Source of the DNA: Taudactylus pleione
Taxonomy: Eukaryota > Chordata > Amphibia > Anura > Myobatrachidae
Assembly (NCBI GenBank): GCA_031769625.1
Contig: JAUIMM010000519.1
Span: 243,501-307,500 of the forward strand
Length of the DNA: 64,000 nucleotides
Reading direction: 5' to 3'
Shown here: one piece after another, positions 43,062-54,326 of the stretch
Layout of the letters: the number at the start of each line of letters is the position of its first letter
Position numbering within the stretch: the first letter of the stretch is position 1
Notes under the pieces: model-generated
What the model was told of the DNA's origin: nothing
Databases searched by the model: none
Seen by the model: the letters and a program-made list of their open reading frames with translations, nothing else
Made by a program: the position numbers and the translations under genes

Positions 43062-43241
43062 TATTACAATTACTTAACATATGTTTAAAATACAATAAAT
43101 ATAATGAACACTCAGTTACTGGCAATTTCAATAATTGGCAAATGAAAGTCAGTGTACCTTAAGATAATAAGTTACCGCTTGCAGAGAAAATGAGTAAAGC
43201 ATCTATAGAGACTGTCCTTTCAATTGGTACTAAAGGTTATT

Positions 43242-43708
43242 GGCCCTCATTCAGAGACGGTCGCAAGAAGCGAGCGCTCGCTCTGAATGAAGGCGGGCGC
43301 TTGTCTAATCAAGTGCGGCCTCCTGGTCGCTAGCTAGCTTTAGCGACCGACCAGGTTGATGGTCGCGATGGTCAAGACCATCGCGACCATCGGGGCTTGC
43401 GACGAGACCCTAAGGTTGGGTCTCTGCAAGCGCAAGCCCCAGGGAGCTTCCTGCTCTGATCGAGCAGGAAGCTCCCCACTGACATCACTGCTGATGTCAG
43501 AGCGTTCCTTAAGGAACGCCTCCTATTGTGAAGCCACCCCCCGCCACGCCTACAAAATGGGGCGAGCTGTCGATCAACTTCAACAGCCGCCCCTTTTGTA
43601 GAGCGTTCCGGAGCGAGAGAATTTCTCTCTCGCTCCGGGGCTTGCGCACGCGAAGTGCAGGGCCTAAACATTGACCCAGTTGCTTGCAACCGGGTCTGAA
43701 TGAGGTCC
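43242..43708. mobile_element. Harbinger-type MITE
   Basis: Ends GGCCCTCATTCAGAGAC and GTCTGAATGAGGTCC, flanked by ATT (43239-43241, 43709-43711). Internal stems include GATGGTCGCGATGGTC with its complement, and GGGAGCTTCCTGCTC. Subfamily of 24700-25248. Confidence 0.88.
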
Positions 43709-44103
43709 ATTGTGTAGTAATACCTGTCATATAGTCCTGTTACAATGTCCTTTTTGTGGTGGGCACACACTAAAGTGCAAAGTCCTGTGGGTGGTCAATG
43801 TGTCAGCTCAACCCGTAGCGTGGAACGTAGTGTGTGCTACAGAGACACTAATGGCAGTAATAAATATTGGATTTCTGAAGCACGTTATAGTGAACCATTA
43901 TTACTTGAATCCATTCCTTAATTTTTGAGCTGCTACAGTATTTTATACTTCTTCAATAAACCACTCTACTGGTTAAGTAACTGGAATGAGGGGGACTGGT
44001 ATGCATATCCTAATTTAAACATAAGAGGTGCTACCATGCTGAGACCTGTAGTTCTAATGCACGGGAATTAATTAATTAATTAATAAAGGGAAAACTCTAA
44101 GCA
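43709..44103. other. No recognised gene
   Basis: About 43760-43840 has GGGCACACACTAAAGTGC and GTAGTGTGTGCT words facing each other, possibly a small eroded MITE. Otherwise unassigned. Confidence 0.35.
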
Positions 44104-44745
44104 CTAAGAATTAGGGGTGTGCACCGGCCACTTTTCGTGTTTTGTGTTTTGGTTTTGGATCTGGATCTTTCTTCGTGTTTTGGATCTGGATTGGTTTTGC
44201 CAAAACCACCCTTCCGTGTTTTGGGTTCTGGGTTTTGTGTTTTGGATCTGTATTTTTTTGAAAAAAAGCATAAAAACAGCTAAAATCACAGAATTTGTAG
44301 GTTTTTCTGCTCCTATGCTATTATTAACCTCAATAACCTTAATTTCCACTCATTTCCAGTCTATTCTGAACACCTCACACCTCACAATAGTGTTTTTATG
44401 TCCAAAAGGTTGCACCGAGGTAGCTGGATGACTATGCTAAGCGACACGAGTGGGCGGCACAAACACGTGACCCATCTAGGAGTGACACTGCAGTGGCAGA
44501 CAGGATGGCAGTTAGAAAAACTAGGCCCCAAACTGTACATAATGCAAAGAAAAAAAGAGGTGCAAGATGGAATTGTCCTTGGGCCCTCCCACCCACCCTT
44601 ATGTTGTATAAACAGGACATGCACACTTTAACAAATCAATCATTTCAGCGCCAGGGTCTGCCACACAACTGTGGCTGAAATGATTGGTTCGTTTGGGCCC
44701 CCACAAAACAAGCTGGCAATTAATGTGTCCCTGCACAAACTGGCT

Positions 44746-47700
44746 CTACGGAGGCAAGATGTCATCCTCATCCTCCTCATCCACCGATTCCTCACCCTCT
44801 TCAGTGTGTACATCCTCATCCTCACAAAGTATTAACTCGTCCCCACTTGAATCCACCACCACAGGTCCCTCTGTACGTTCTGGAGGCTGGTCTCCCTGGA
44901 AGAGCTGATAATTCATTTTGATGAACATCATCTTCTCCACATTCTGTGGAAGCAACCTCCTACGCCTTTCGCTGACAAGGTTCCCGGCTGCACTAAACAC
45001 TCTTTCGGAGTACACACTGGAGGGGGGGCAACTCAGGTAAAATAGAGCCAGTTTGTACAGGGGCCTCCAAATTGCCTCTTTTTCCTGCCAGTACAGGTAT
45101 GGACTGTCTGACATGCCTACTTGGATGCTGTCACCGATGTAATCCTCCACCATTCTGTCAATGGTGACAGTATCATATGCAGTGACAGTAGACATGTCAG
45201 AAATTGTTGCCAGGTCCTTCAGTCCGGACCAGATGTCCAAACTTGGTCCTGCCTGCCCTGCATCACCGCCAGCGGGTTGCTTAGGATACCTAAGTTTTTT
45301 CCTGGCAGCCCCAGTTGCGGGAGAAAATGAAGAAGGAGCCGTTGACGTGTCACGTTCCGCTTCAGCTGACAGTGTGTTCACCAGCAGGTCTTTGCACCTC
45401 TGCAGGCTTGTGTCGGCCGGAAAGAGAGACACCACATAGGCTTTAAACCTAGGATCGAGCACGGTGGCCAAAATGTAGTGGTCTGATTTCAACAGATTGA
45501 CCACCCTGGAATCCTGGCAAAGCGAATGAAGGGCTTCATCCACAAGTCCCACATGCCGAGCGGAATCGCTCCGTCTTAGCTCCTCCTTCACTTTCTCCAG
45601 CTGCTTCTGCAAAAGCCTGATGAGGGGAATGACCTGACTCAAGCTGGCAGTGTCTGAACTGACTTCACGTGTGGCAAGTTCGAAGGGCTGAAGAACCTTG
45701 CACAACACGGAAATCATTCTCCACTGCGCTTGAGTCAGGTGCATACCCCCTCCTTTGCCTATGTCATAGGTGGATGTATAGGCTTGTATGGCCTTTTGCT
45801 GCTCCTCCATCCTCTGAAGCATATAGAGGGTTGAGTTCCACCGCGTCACAACCTCTTGCTTCAGGTGATGGCGGGGCAGGTTCAAGAGTGTTTGCTGGCG
45901 CTCCAGTCTTCGGCACGCAGTCGCTGAATGGCGAAAGTGGCCAGAAATTTTTCGGGCCACCCAAAGCGTCTCCTGCACGCCCCTGTCGCTTTTCAGAAAA
46001 TTCTGCACCACCAAGTTTATTGTGTGAGCAAAACATGGGACGTGCTGGAATTTGCCCAGATGTAATGCCCGCACAATATTGGTGGCGTTGTCAGATATCA
46101 CAAATCCCCAGGAGAGTCTAAGTGGGGTAAGCCACTGGGCGATGATTTCCCTCAGTTTCTCTAAGAGGTTGTCGGCGGTGTGCCTCTTACTGAAACCGGT
46201 GATACACAGCGTAGCCTGCCTTGTAACGAGCTGGCGTTTCTGAGATGCTGCTACTGGTGACGCTGCTGCTGTTGCTGCGTAAGGTGATACATCTACCCAG
46301 TGGGCTGTCACAGTCATATAGTCCTTAGTCTGCCCTGTTCCACTTGTCCACATGTCCGTGGTTAAGTGGACATTGTGTACAACGGCATTTTTCAGGACAC
46401 TGAGGACACTTTTTCTGACGTTTCTGTACAGTCTCGGTATCGCCTGCCTAGTGAAGTGGAATCTAGACGGGATTTGGAACCGGGGACACACTACCTCCAT
46501 CAATTGTCTAAATCCCACTGCACTAATGGCGGATACCGGACGCACATCTAACACCAACATAGCAGTCAAGGCCTCAGTTATACGTTTTGCTTCAGGATGA
46601 CTGCTGTCGTACTTCATCCTCCTCGCTAAGGACTGTTGGAGGGTCAATTGTTTAGTAAAAGTAGTGGTGTTCCTACTTCCTCTCTGGGATGATGAACGAC
46701 TCCCAGCAGCAGCAGCAACAGCAGCAGCGGCAGCAGTAGGCGTAGCAATGCAGGATCCTCCGGAGGAATCCCGGATAGGAGAGTCAGTCATGCCAGTGAT
46801 ATGGCCTGCAGGACTACTTCCGATCCTGACTAAGGAGGAAATTGACGAGGAGGGAGTTGACGGTGTGGTTTGCAGGCGCTTGGATACAACAGGACAACGG
46901 GATTTAGGTGTCCCTGGACTGCTTACGGTCTGAGCCAAAGTTTCTGAACTTGACAGTAACTTTTTATGAACGCGCTGCAGGTGCCGTATAAGGGAGGATG
47001 TTCCTAGGTGGTTGACGTCCCTACCCCTACTTATTTCACCTTTACATATGGTACATATGGCAAGACAGTTGTTGTCCGGATTTGGATAGAAATATTGCCA
47101 GACCAAAGAGGTGGAATGTTTGGTCTTCTGCCCAGGCATGACCGTGATGGGCTTTTTCATCCCACGGACAACAACTGTCTCCCCCGGAGCCTGATTTAAA
47201 CAAACCACATCACCATCAGAATCCTCCTCGCCAACTTCCTCCTCAGCGCCAGCTACACCAGTATCCTCATCCTGTTGTACTTCAACAGTGACATCTTCAA
47301 TTTGCATATCAGCAAGTGGACTGTGGGTGCTCCTTTCAGCACTTGCAGGGGGCGTGCAAATGGTGGAAAGAGCCACCTCTTCCCGTCCAGTGCTGGGAAG
47401 GTCAGGCATCGCAACCACCACCACACTTGGACTCTCCTTGGGGATTTGTGATATCTTCTTAGAAAGCACAGTTCTTCGCTGTGCTTTTGCCAGCTTAACT
47501 CTTTTGATTTTTTTAGTGGGAGGAGTGCTTCCATCGTCATGTGAAGCTGAACCACTAGTCATGAACATACTAGGGATCGACCTTAGCCGTTCCTTGCCAC
47601 TCCGTGTCGTAAATGGCATATTGGCAAGTTTACGTTTCTCTTCAGCTGATTTAAATGTCTTTTTCAAGGTCATTTTCCTGAACTTTGCCATTTGGGATTG

Positions 47701-47862
47701 TATGTGCCCTCTACTATGACATTGGGCATCGGCCTTGGCAGACGACGTTGATGGCATGTTATCGTCTATGTCATGACTAGTGGCAGCAGCTTCAGCACTA
47801 GGAGGAAGTGGTTCTTGATCTTTCTCTATTTTATTTTTATCGGAGAAAGTTTGGTCCTCCAT
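44746..47862 (-). CDS. hAT transposase, BED zinc finger, 1038 aa, intact
   Basis: It would bind the TAGGGGTG ends in the nucleus, excise the element and reinsert it. The N-terminal 240 residues are Ser/Lys-rich and acidic. A BED zinc finger spans about 248-300 (LVWQYF, CTIC at 270-273, HLQRVH at 294-299). A low-complexity Ser/Ala linker at 335-390 follows. The RNase H-like core begins near 490: TTDMWTSG (Asp503), VISDNATNIV (Asp591), CFAHTINLVV (610-619) and TRWNS (673-677). The C-terminal dimerisation region holds YWQEKEAIWRPLYKLALFYL and YSERVFSAAGNLVSERRRRL (Glu953, probably the third catalytic residue). The tail is strongly acidic. No stops or frameshifts. The first Met after an in-frame leader is used. 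Similar in layout to ZBED proteins, but its transposon context is clear. Confidence 0.95.
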   Translation of the reverse strand: MEDQTFSDKNKIEKDQEPLPPSAEAAATSHDIDDNMPSTSSAKADAQCHSRGHIQSQMAKFRKMTLKKTFKSAEEKRKLANMPFTTRSGKERLRSIPSMFMTSGSASHDDGSTPPTKKIKRVKLAKAQRRTVLSKKISQIPKESPSVVVVAMPDLPSTGREEVALSTICTPPASAERSTHSPLADMQIEDVTVEVQQDEDTGVAGAEEEVGEEDSDGDVVCLNQAPGETVVVRGMKKPITVMPGQKTKHSTSLVWQYFYPNPDNNCLAICTICKGEISRGRDVNHLGTSSLIRHLQRVHKKLLSSSETLAQTVSSPGTPKSRCPVVSKRLQTTPSTPSSSISSLVRIGSSPAGHITGMTDSPIRDSSGGSCIATPTAAAAAVAAAAGSRSSSQRGSRNTTTFTKQLTLQQSLARRMKYDSSHPEAKRITEALTAMLVLDVRPVSAISAVGFRQLMEVVCPRFQIPSRFHFTRQAIPRLYRNVRKSVLSVLKNAVVHNVHLTTDMWTSGTGQTKDYMTVTAHWVDVSPYAATAAASPVAASQKRQLVTRQATLCITGFSKRHTADNLLEKLREIIAQWLTPLRLSWGFVISDNATNIVRALHLGKFQHVPCFAHTINLVVQNFLKSDRGVQETLWVARKISGHFRHSATACRRLERQQTLLNLPRHHLKQEVVTRWNSTLYMLQRMEEQQKAIQAYTSTYDIGKGGGMHLTQAQWRMISVLCKVLQPFELATREVSSDTASLSQVIPLIRLLQKQLEKVKEELRRSDSARHVGLVDEALHSLCQDSRVVNLLKSDHYILATVLDPRFKAYVVSLFPADTSLQRCKDLLVNTLSAEAERDTSTAPSSFSPATGAARKKLRYPKQPAGGDAGQAGPSLDIWSGLKDLATISDMSTVTAYDTVTIDRMVEDYIGDSIQVGMSDSPYLYWQEKEAIWRPLYKLALFYLSCPPSSVYSERVFSAAGNLVSERRRRLLPQNVEKMMFIKMNYQLFQGDQPPERTEGPVVVDSSGDELILCEDEDVHTEEGEESVDEEDEDDILPP

Positions 47863-47879
47863 TTATGTTATATCGATTT

Positions 47880-50800
47880 GATATATACGTGCGGCTAAAC
47901 ACAGAAAATAATTTTTTTTTTGGTTTGGACTGGAGTGTACTTTGTGGGTTACAGCACCCTTTAACGGTCAAGCCAGCCGGCCCTTTACTTATGACACAGG
48001 CGCACTCTTGGCACTACTTTGTTGATGCACGTGCGGCTACTGCGCACACAATTCACAAACACAGAAAATAATTTTTTTTTGGTTTGGACTGGAGTGTACT
48101 TTGGGGGTTACAGCACCCTTTAACGGTCAAGCCAGCCGGCCCTTTACTTATGACACAGGCGCACGCTTGGCACTACTTTGTTGATGCACGTGCGGCTACT
48201 GCGCACACAATTCACAAACACAGAAAATAATTTTTTTTTGGTTTGGACTGGAGTGTACTTTCGGGGGTTACAGCACCCTTTAACGGTCAAGCCAGCCGGC
48301 CCTTTACTTATGACACAGGCGCACGCTTGGCACTACTTTGTTGATGCACGTGCGGCTACTGCGCACACAATTCACAAACACAGAAAATAATTTTTTTTTA
48401 GGTTTGGACTGGAGTGTACTTTCGGGGGTTACAGCACCCTTAACGGTCAAGCCAGCCGGCCCTTTACTTATGACACAGGCGCACGCTTGGCACTACTTTG
48501 TTGATGCACGTGCGGCTACTGCGCACACAATTCACAAACACAGAAAATAATTTTTTTTTTGGTTTGGACTGGAGTGTACTTTCGGGGGTTACAGCACCCT
48601 TTAACGGTCAAGCCAGCCGGCCCTTTACTTATGACACAGGCGCACGCTTGGCACTACTTTGTTGATGCACGTGCGGCTACTGCGCACACAATTCACAAAC
48701 ACAGAAAATAATTTTTTTTTGGTTTGGACTGGAGTGTACTTTCGGGGGTTACAGCACCCTTTAACGGTCAAGCCAGCCGGCCCTTTACTTATGACACAGG
48801 CGCACGCTTGGCACTACTTTGTTGATGCACGTGCGGCTACTGCGCACACAATTCACAAACACAGAAAATAATTTTTTTTTGGTTTGGACTGGAGTGTACT
48901 TTCGGGGGTTACAGCACCCTTTAACGGTCAAGCCAGCCGGCCCTTTACTTATGACACAGGCGCACGCTTGGCACTACTTTGTTGATGCACGTGCGGCTAC
49001 TGCGCACACAATTCACAAACACAGAAAATAATTTTTTTTTAGGTTTGGACTGGAGTGTACTTTCAGGGGTTACAGCACCCTTAACGGTCAAGCCAGCCGG
49101 CCCTTTACTTATGACACAGGCGCACGCTTGGCACTACTTTGTTGATGCACGTGCGGCTACTGCGCACACAATTCACAAACACAGAAAATAATTTTTTTTT
49201 GGTTTGGACTGGAGTGTACTTTCGGGGGTTACAGCACCCTTTAACGGTCAAGCCAGCTGGCCCTTTACTTATGACACAGGCGCACGCTTGGCACTACTTT
49301 GTTGATGCACATGCGGCTACTGCGCACACAATTCACAAACACAGAAAATAATTTTTTTTTAGGTTTGGACTGGAGTGTACTTTCGGGGGTTACAGCACCC
49401 TTAACGGTCAAGCCAGCCGGCCCTTTACTTATGACACAGGCGCACGCTTGGCACTACTTTGTTGATGCACGTGCGGCTACTGCGCACACAATTCACAAAC
49501 ACAGAAAATAATTTTTTTTTTGGTTTGGACTGGAGTGTACTTTCGGGGGTTACAGCACCCTTAACGGTCAAGCCAGCCGGCCCTTTACTTATGACACAGG
49601 CGCACGCTTGGCACTACTTTGTTGATGCACGTGCGGCTACTGCGCACACAATTCACAAACACAGAAAATAATTTTTTTTTGGGTTTGGACTGGAGTGTAC
49701 TTTCGGGGGTTACAGCACCCTTAACGGTCAAGCCAGCCGGCCCTTTACTTATGACACAGGCGCACGTTTGGCACTACTTTGTTGATGCACGTGCGGCTAC
49801 TGCGCACACAATTCACAAACACAGAAAATAATTTTTTTTTTGGTTTGGACTGGAGTGTACTTTCGGGGGTTACAGCACCCTTAACGGTCAAGCCAGCCGG
49901 CCCTTTACTTATGACACAGGCGCACGTTTGGCACTACTTTGTTGATGCACGTGCGGCTACTGCGCACACAATTCACAAACACAGAAAATAATTTTTTTTT
50001 TGGTTTGGACTGGAGTGTACTTTCGGGGGTTACAGCACCCTTAACGATCAAGCCAGCCGGCCCTTTACTTATGACACAGGCGCACGCTTGGCACTACTTT
50101 GTTGATGCACGTGCGGCTACTGCGCACACAATTCACAAACACAGAAAATAATTTTTTTTTTGGTTTGGACTGGAGTGTACTTTCGGGGGTTACAGCACCC
50201 TTAACGGTCAAGCCAGCCGGCCCTTTACTTATGACACAGGCGCACGCTTGGCACTACTTTGTTGATGCACGTGCGGCTACTGCGCACACAATTCACAAAC
50301 ACAGAAAATAATTTTTTTTTGGGTTTGGACTGGAGTGTACTTTCGGGGGTTACAGCACCCTTAACGGTCAAGCCAGCCGGCCCTTTACTTATGACACAGG
50401 CGCACGTTTGGCACTACTTTGTTGATGCACGTGCGGCTACTGCGCACACAATTCACAAACACAGAAAATAATTTTTTTTTTGGTTTGGACTGGAGTGTAC
50501 TTTCGGGGGTTACAGCACCCTTAACGGTCAAGCCAGCCGGCCCTTTACTTATGACACAGGCGCACGTTTGGCACTACTTTGTTGATGCACGTGCGGCTAC
50601 TGCGCACACAATTCACAAACACAGAAAATAATTTTTTTTTTGGTTTGGACTGGAGTGTACTTTCGGGGGTTACAGCACCCTTAACGATCAAGCCAGCCGG
50701 CCCTTTACTTATGACACAGGCGCACGCTTGGCACTACTTTGTTGATGCACGTGCGGCTACTGCGCACACAATTCACAAACACAGAAAATAATTTTTTTTT

Positions 50801-50950
50801 GGTTTGGACTGGAGTGTACTTTCGGGGGTTACAGCACCCTTTAACGGTCAAGCCAGCCGGCCCTTTACTTATGACACAGGCGCACGCTTGGCACTACTTT
50901 GTTGATGCACGTGCGGCTACTGCGCACACAATTCACAAACACAGAAAATA
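47880..50950. repeat. 160-bp tandem array in the hAT leader, about 19 copies
   Basis: The unit contains TTTGGACTGGAGTGTACTTT, GGGGGTTACAGCACCC, CTTATGACACAGGCGCACGC and ACGTGCGGCTACTGCGCACA. Units differ by single bases and by the length of a T run. Variants recur in fours: the order seen from about 49460 is repeated 640 bp later from about 50100, showing block duplication. It ends 20-30 bp upstream of the transposase ATG. Palindromic words such as GTGCGGCTACTGCGCAC could bind protein. Confidence 0.95.
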
Positions 50951-51296
50951 TATTATTTTTTTAGCACTTGGGGGGAGCACCCCTGATGGACAGAGCACCC
51001 CCTGGACAACACTACAGCACCCCTTTAGGACTGGGACACTGCACAGGACTTTGGAGTGGACACAGCCCCTATGGAGAACTGACTGCACAACACAGTCCAG
51101 CCAGCCCCTATGGACTTTGAAGTAGTGGACACAGCCCCTATTAACAACAGCAGCACAGCACAACACAGCCAGCCCCTATGGACTTTGAAGTAGTGGACAA
51201 CAGCAGCACTACACTACACTACACTACACAGCACTAACTCCCACCCTCCCTCTTCACTGTCCACAGCCGAGTGAGAAAATGGCGCCGACGCGGGTA
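50951..51296. other. hAT right-end leader, low-complexity
   Basis: Between the array and the TATA box lies a CAGCCCCTATGGACTTTG-type repeat (five or so copies of CAGCCCCTA) with CACTACACTA runs. It is homologous to about 12490-12830 of the derivative. No coding region. Confidence 0.6.
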
Positions 51297-51307
51297 CCTT
51301 ATATAGG
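51297..51307 (-). promoter_or_regulatory. Putative TATA box for the hAT transposase
   Basis: The minus strand reads CCTATATAAGG about 160 bp inside the right terminus, conserved in the derivative at 12887-12895. Transcription from here would run through the 160-bp array before the coding region, giving a leader of over 3 kb unless spliced. I see no obvious splice pair. Confidence 0.45.
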
Positions 51308-51473
51308 ATCCAAAACCCGCGAGACTCGGAAGGCGGGATGATGACGTTTTGCCTCGATGTCAGATCCGAGTCAGGCGGGAAAAGTCGAGCCTGACTCGGA
51401 TCGGACTCGGATCGGGGGGGCTCGGGGGGGTTCGGATTTCAGAAATCCGAACCCGCTCACCCCTACTAAGAAT

Positions 51474-51819
51474 ACTGATAATCAAAATATATAATAAACT
51501 CCAACAATTAACATGGTTTTATAAAAAGGTTCTTAGTACATGTTTGGCCAAAGATGTTTGCCCACCTACCACATCACGGTGAGCCTCATCAGGTGGGTCC
51601 CTAACACTGGAATGTTCATAGTTGTAAGGCATCTGCTGGTGTGTACAGTTACTCTGCTTCTTCCTTACGCCTGTACACACACCATTTTCCAACAGTATCA
51701 GGACGCCCACTGGTGGCTTTGCAATACCAAGCAACTGCGTACAAAGACGAAACATCGGTCACAGAGACGCAGCATCGGTCACAGATCAGTCGATTATCGG
51801 ACTTCTGAGTAACCCATAT
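51474..51819. other. No recognised feature
   Basis: It contains the inverted words CATCAGGTGGG/CCCACCTACC and a short direct repeat around GACGAAACATCGGTCACAGA / GACGCAGCATCGGTCACAGA (51750-51785). No gene. Confidence 0.35.
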
Positions 51820-52966
51820 GGATGTGCAGATTGGCCACGGGAACCGGAACCATTTTTACTGTGTATGGGATCGCAGTCGGAGGCTGAGACATGCCATGGA
51901 AATAGTCGCAAAAGTCTGCATTTGAGTTGCCACCCCCACTGGCAACAGCCTACGGAGACGATCGATTGTTGCCTACTGCGCATGTGTATGCACGGGACCT
52001 TCGATCGCAGTGACTCCGCAGACCCATCGCAGAGTGAATGACAGGGAGTAACGTTTGGGGGTGGTGATGACTGAGTGGTTGGAGAAACGCAGGCGTGCCA
52101 GTGCATTTGAACGCCGTTACAGAGGCGTGCATAATTAAGGCCCTGCGATGGCATACACAGCCAGAGGTCTAGATAAAGACAGGAAGCAGTTTGTGAGTGA
52201 GGTCAACCACAACTGTGTGTATGGGTCCGATGTTACTCAATGTTACTGATGTTTTCGCTGACTTGCAGATGTATGTAATGGGGAGTGGGCGGCTTTATAA
52301 GCAGGTGGGCGCCTTGGTATAGTGCTGCGATCACAGGGCCTGATTCAGACCCGCTTGCTAGGATGCGTTCGCACACAGCCAGCCGCAATTGCAATGCGTG
52401 TGCGTGAGCTAGTGCGAGCGATCGGGAAGCGTTCACTCGCTGCGCATAGACAGCCTGGCTGAATGAGTGACAGGAGAAGCCGTTTGTGGGTGGTGACAGG
52501 GGCTGGCCGCTAGAAACGGGGGAGTGGTGGTGCGAACGAAAGCGTTCCTGAGCGTCTTAACACCGTTTCAGAGGCGTGCATAATTAAGAGGCAGCGTCAT
52601 AGTACACGTCACTTGGCTGAAATCTACACTGAAGTGCTCGCAGTGCTTGCGGCAGGGTATGGTCAACCACAATTGCTGCAATCGCATCCGATGGCACTCG
52701 ATGTTACCGATGGTTGCATACACTTCCTGGAGATGATGTGCGCAAGACAGGCTGGTGGTCGTCTGCATACGCAATGCGATCGCACGCTAAGACATAGTGG
52801 GTGTGCTAATGCCTTGCCGTGCGATCGCATGCATTGACGAATTTGTATACGCATCTAGCGAGCGTGTCTGAATCGAGCCCAGAGTGCGATCACATTCATT
52901 TGCATAATTTAGCAACGAGCGGGTGCGTGCGATTGCATACTTGCGATCTAAGCTGAATGGGGCTCC
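51820..52966. mobile_element. Harbinger-type MITE, split by another
   Basis: Internal words GGAGAAACGCAGGCGTGCC, CGTGCATAATTAAGGCCC and GGAGTGGGCGGCTTTATA follow the order of 62436-62956. It is interrupted at 52336-52880, then resumes GAGTGCGATCACATTCATTT and ends GCTGAATGGGGCTCC. The left terminus is not clear. Confidence 0.6.
52336..52880. mobile_element. Harbinger-type MITE nested in a relative
   Basis: Ends GGGCCTGATTCAGACCCGC and GTCTGAATCGAGCCC, flanked by ACA (left) and AGA (right), a one-base mismatch. Removing it rejoins the surrounding MITE in the same order as the intact copy at 62436-62956. Confidence 0.78.
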
Positions 52967-52991
52967 AGACTGTTCGCAGGTAGGACTGTTG

Positions 52992-53196
52992 CCTACCCTC
53001 CAACATGTCCCCTTCAATCCGGTACAAAATGCTCTGCTCCTGGGCTTCCCACCTAATTAGTGATTGCAGACACCTGTGTTGAGCTTGTTAATAGATGAGG
53101 CAGGTGTATCCCCACAGGTGGCTGCAATCATCATTTAAGAGAGAAATCCAGGAGTAGAGCTTTTTGTACCGGATGGAAGGGGTCATGTTGGAGAGT
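52992..53196. mobile_element. MITE with long inverted ends
   Basis: CCTACCCTCCAACATGTCCC...AATCCGGTACAAAA...CTGCTCCTGG on the left faces its complement on the right (CCAGGAGTAGAGC...GTACCGGATGGAAGG...CATGTTGGAG). Related to 40098-40385 by the TCCAACATG ends and the TGCTCTG(C/G)TCCTG block. Confidence 0.75.
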
Positions 53197-53732
53197 CTGC
53201 TGTTGTTGGAGCCACTGTCCGGGCAAAAGGATTTTCATAACTAGCCCAGAAAAATGACTGCTTACTGTGATATGTGGTGATAAGCAATTACACTTTATGG
53301 AACTGAAATACAATTGGTCTTAAATGGACCCATTAGCAGGGCTGTAGAGAGCCAGCCCGGGTCCTAGCCCGTGATGAGGCCATGCCCCCTTTCCTAGGAC
53401 TCCTATGGAAGGGGGCATGGCCTAATCGCGGGAAGCGTGGCCACGCCCTCTTAGAAAAAGGAAGAAAGGAAAAACCTGTGCACTGGTGGAGGGGGCGCTG
53501 TCGCTGTGTGCCCCTCAGCCAGGCGCAAATCCAGGAGATCAGTGTGATCGCTCCTCCCCGCAGGCAGAGTAGAGGAGGCTGCTCCAGTCCAACAAGCCCA
53601 CACCCGGGTAATTAGAACCCTCCCCCCCCCTCTCAGCGCCCTTGCCCATTTGACATAAAGGCTGCAATTCAAATGTTTTTTTGCGCCCCTTGCTGGGCGT
53701 CTATACGAATAGGCGTCTGACGGAGGAATTCA
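53197..53732. other. Unassigned; one strong hairpin
   Basis: AGGCCATGCCCCCTTTCC at 53377-53394 pairs with GGAAGGGGGCATGGCCT at 53407-53423. Otherwise no gene or element limits were recognised. Confidence 0.4.
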
Positions 53733-54326
53733 GGGCCTGATTCAGAGCCGGGCGCTATTTGCGCTCGCTCGTCCAGAAAAAGGGGCTGGCTATTTAAATT
53801 GACCGTTCGCTCTTTGCGGTCTGTTGACGCCTCTGTGTCTGAACGAACAAACAAAACATGCGGTCTTTTTTTTATAAAAAAACGCCCCTGGCCACTCGCA
53901 TCCTACGTCATCTCCGCTATTTATTTGATTAATTGAGTACATTGAAAGGCGAATGAACTGCTCGCAGTGCTTGTGGTTGGATTTTCCTACCGCAATCATG
54001 CGAGCAGTTCAGGAAACAACCAAGTGACGTGGTCGATGACGCTGCTTTGTTAATTATGCACACCCTTAAAACGCCCTTTTTGACCGTTTGGCACGCCTGC
54101 GTTCGGATCACCACTCCCCATTTTCAAGCACCTTCCCCTGTTACCACCCACAAAAGCCTCATTCTGTCACTCAAATTAGCAGGCATTCACTATTTTGCGA
54201 GCACATGAATTTCGACCGCACTGACTGGCTCGTGCATGCGTATTACGAGCTGTACGCATGCGCAGTTGTGCGAACATCGCTTGGAGCGAACGAGCGGCCG
54301 CTTATGAGCGGCTCTGAATCAGACCC
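53733..54326. mobile_element. Harbinger-type MITE
   Basis: Ends GGGCCTGATTCAGAGCC and GCTCTGAATCAGACCC, flanked by TCA (53730-53732, 54327-54329). It is a sister of 8024-8621 over nearly its whole length. Both keep a plus-strand open frame beginning MARLRSDHHSPF, probably because they diverged recently. Confidence 0.9.

Larger units (their letters stand above)
44112..51465 (-). mobile_element. Full-length autonomous hAT transposon
   Basis: The left end TAGGGGTGTGCACCGGCC faces the right-end complement TAGGGGTGAGCGGGTTCGG, sharing the outer TAGGGGTG. Perfect 8-bp duplications CTAAGAAT lie on both sides (44104-44111, 51466-51473). One uninterrupted transposase gene lies inside on the minus strand, with a TATA box near the right end and a 3-kb array of 160-bp repeats between. 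At 7354 bp it is long for a hAT, mostly because of the array. Intact ends, intact frame and matching duplications suggest recent insertion. Confidence 0.95.

Noticed and set aside
44746..47862. Host ZBED-type domesticated gene
   Set aside because: The gene sits inside an element with matched ends and a perfect target duplication, so it is a transposon gene rather than a domesticated one.
47808..51125. A ladder of 70-codon frames starting MLMHVRLLRT
   Set aside because: Each is the same translation of the 160-bp repeat; 160 is not a multiple of three, so no continuous protein can form.
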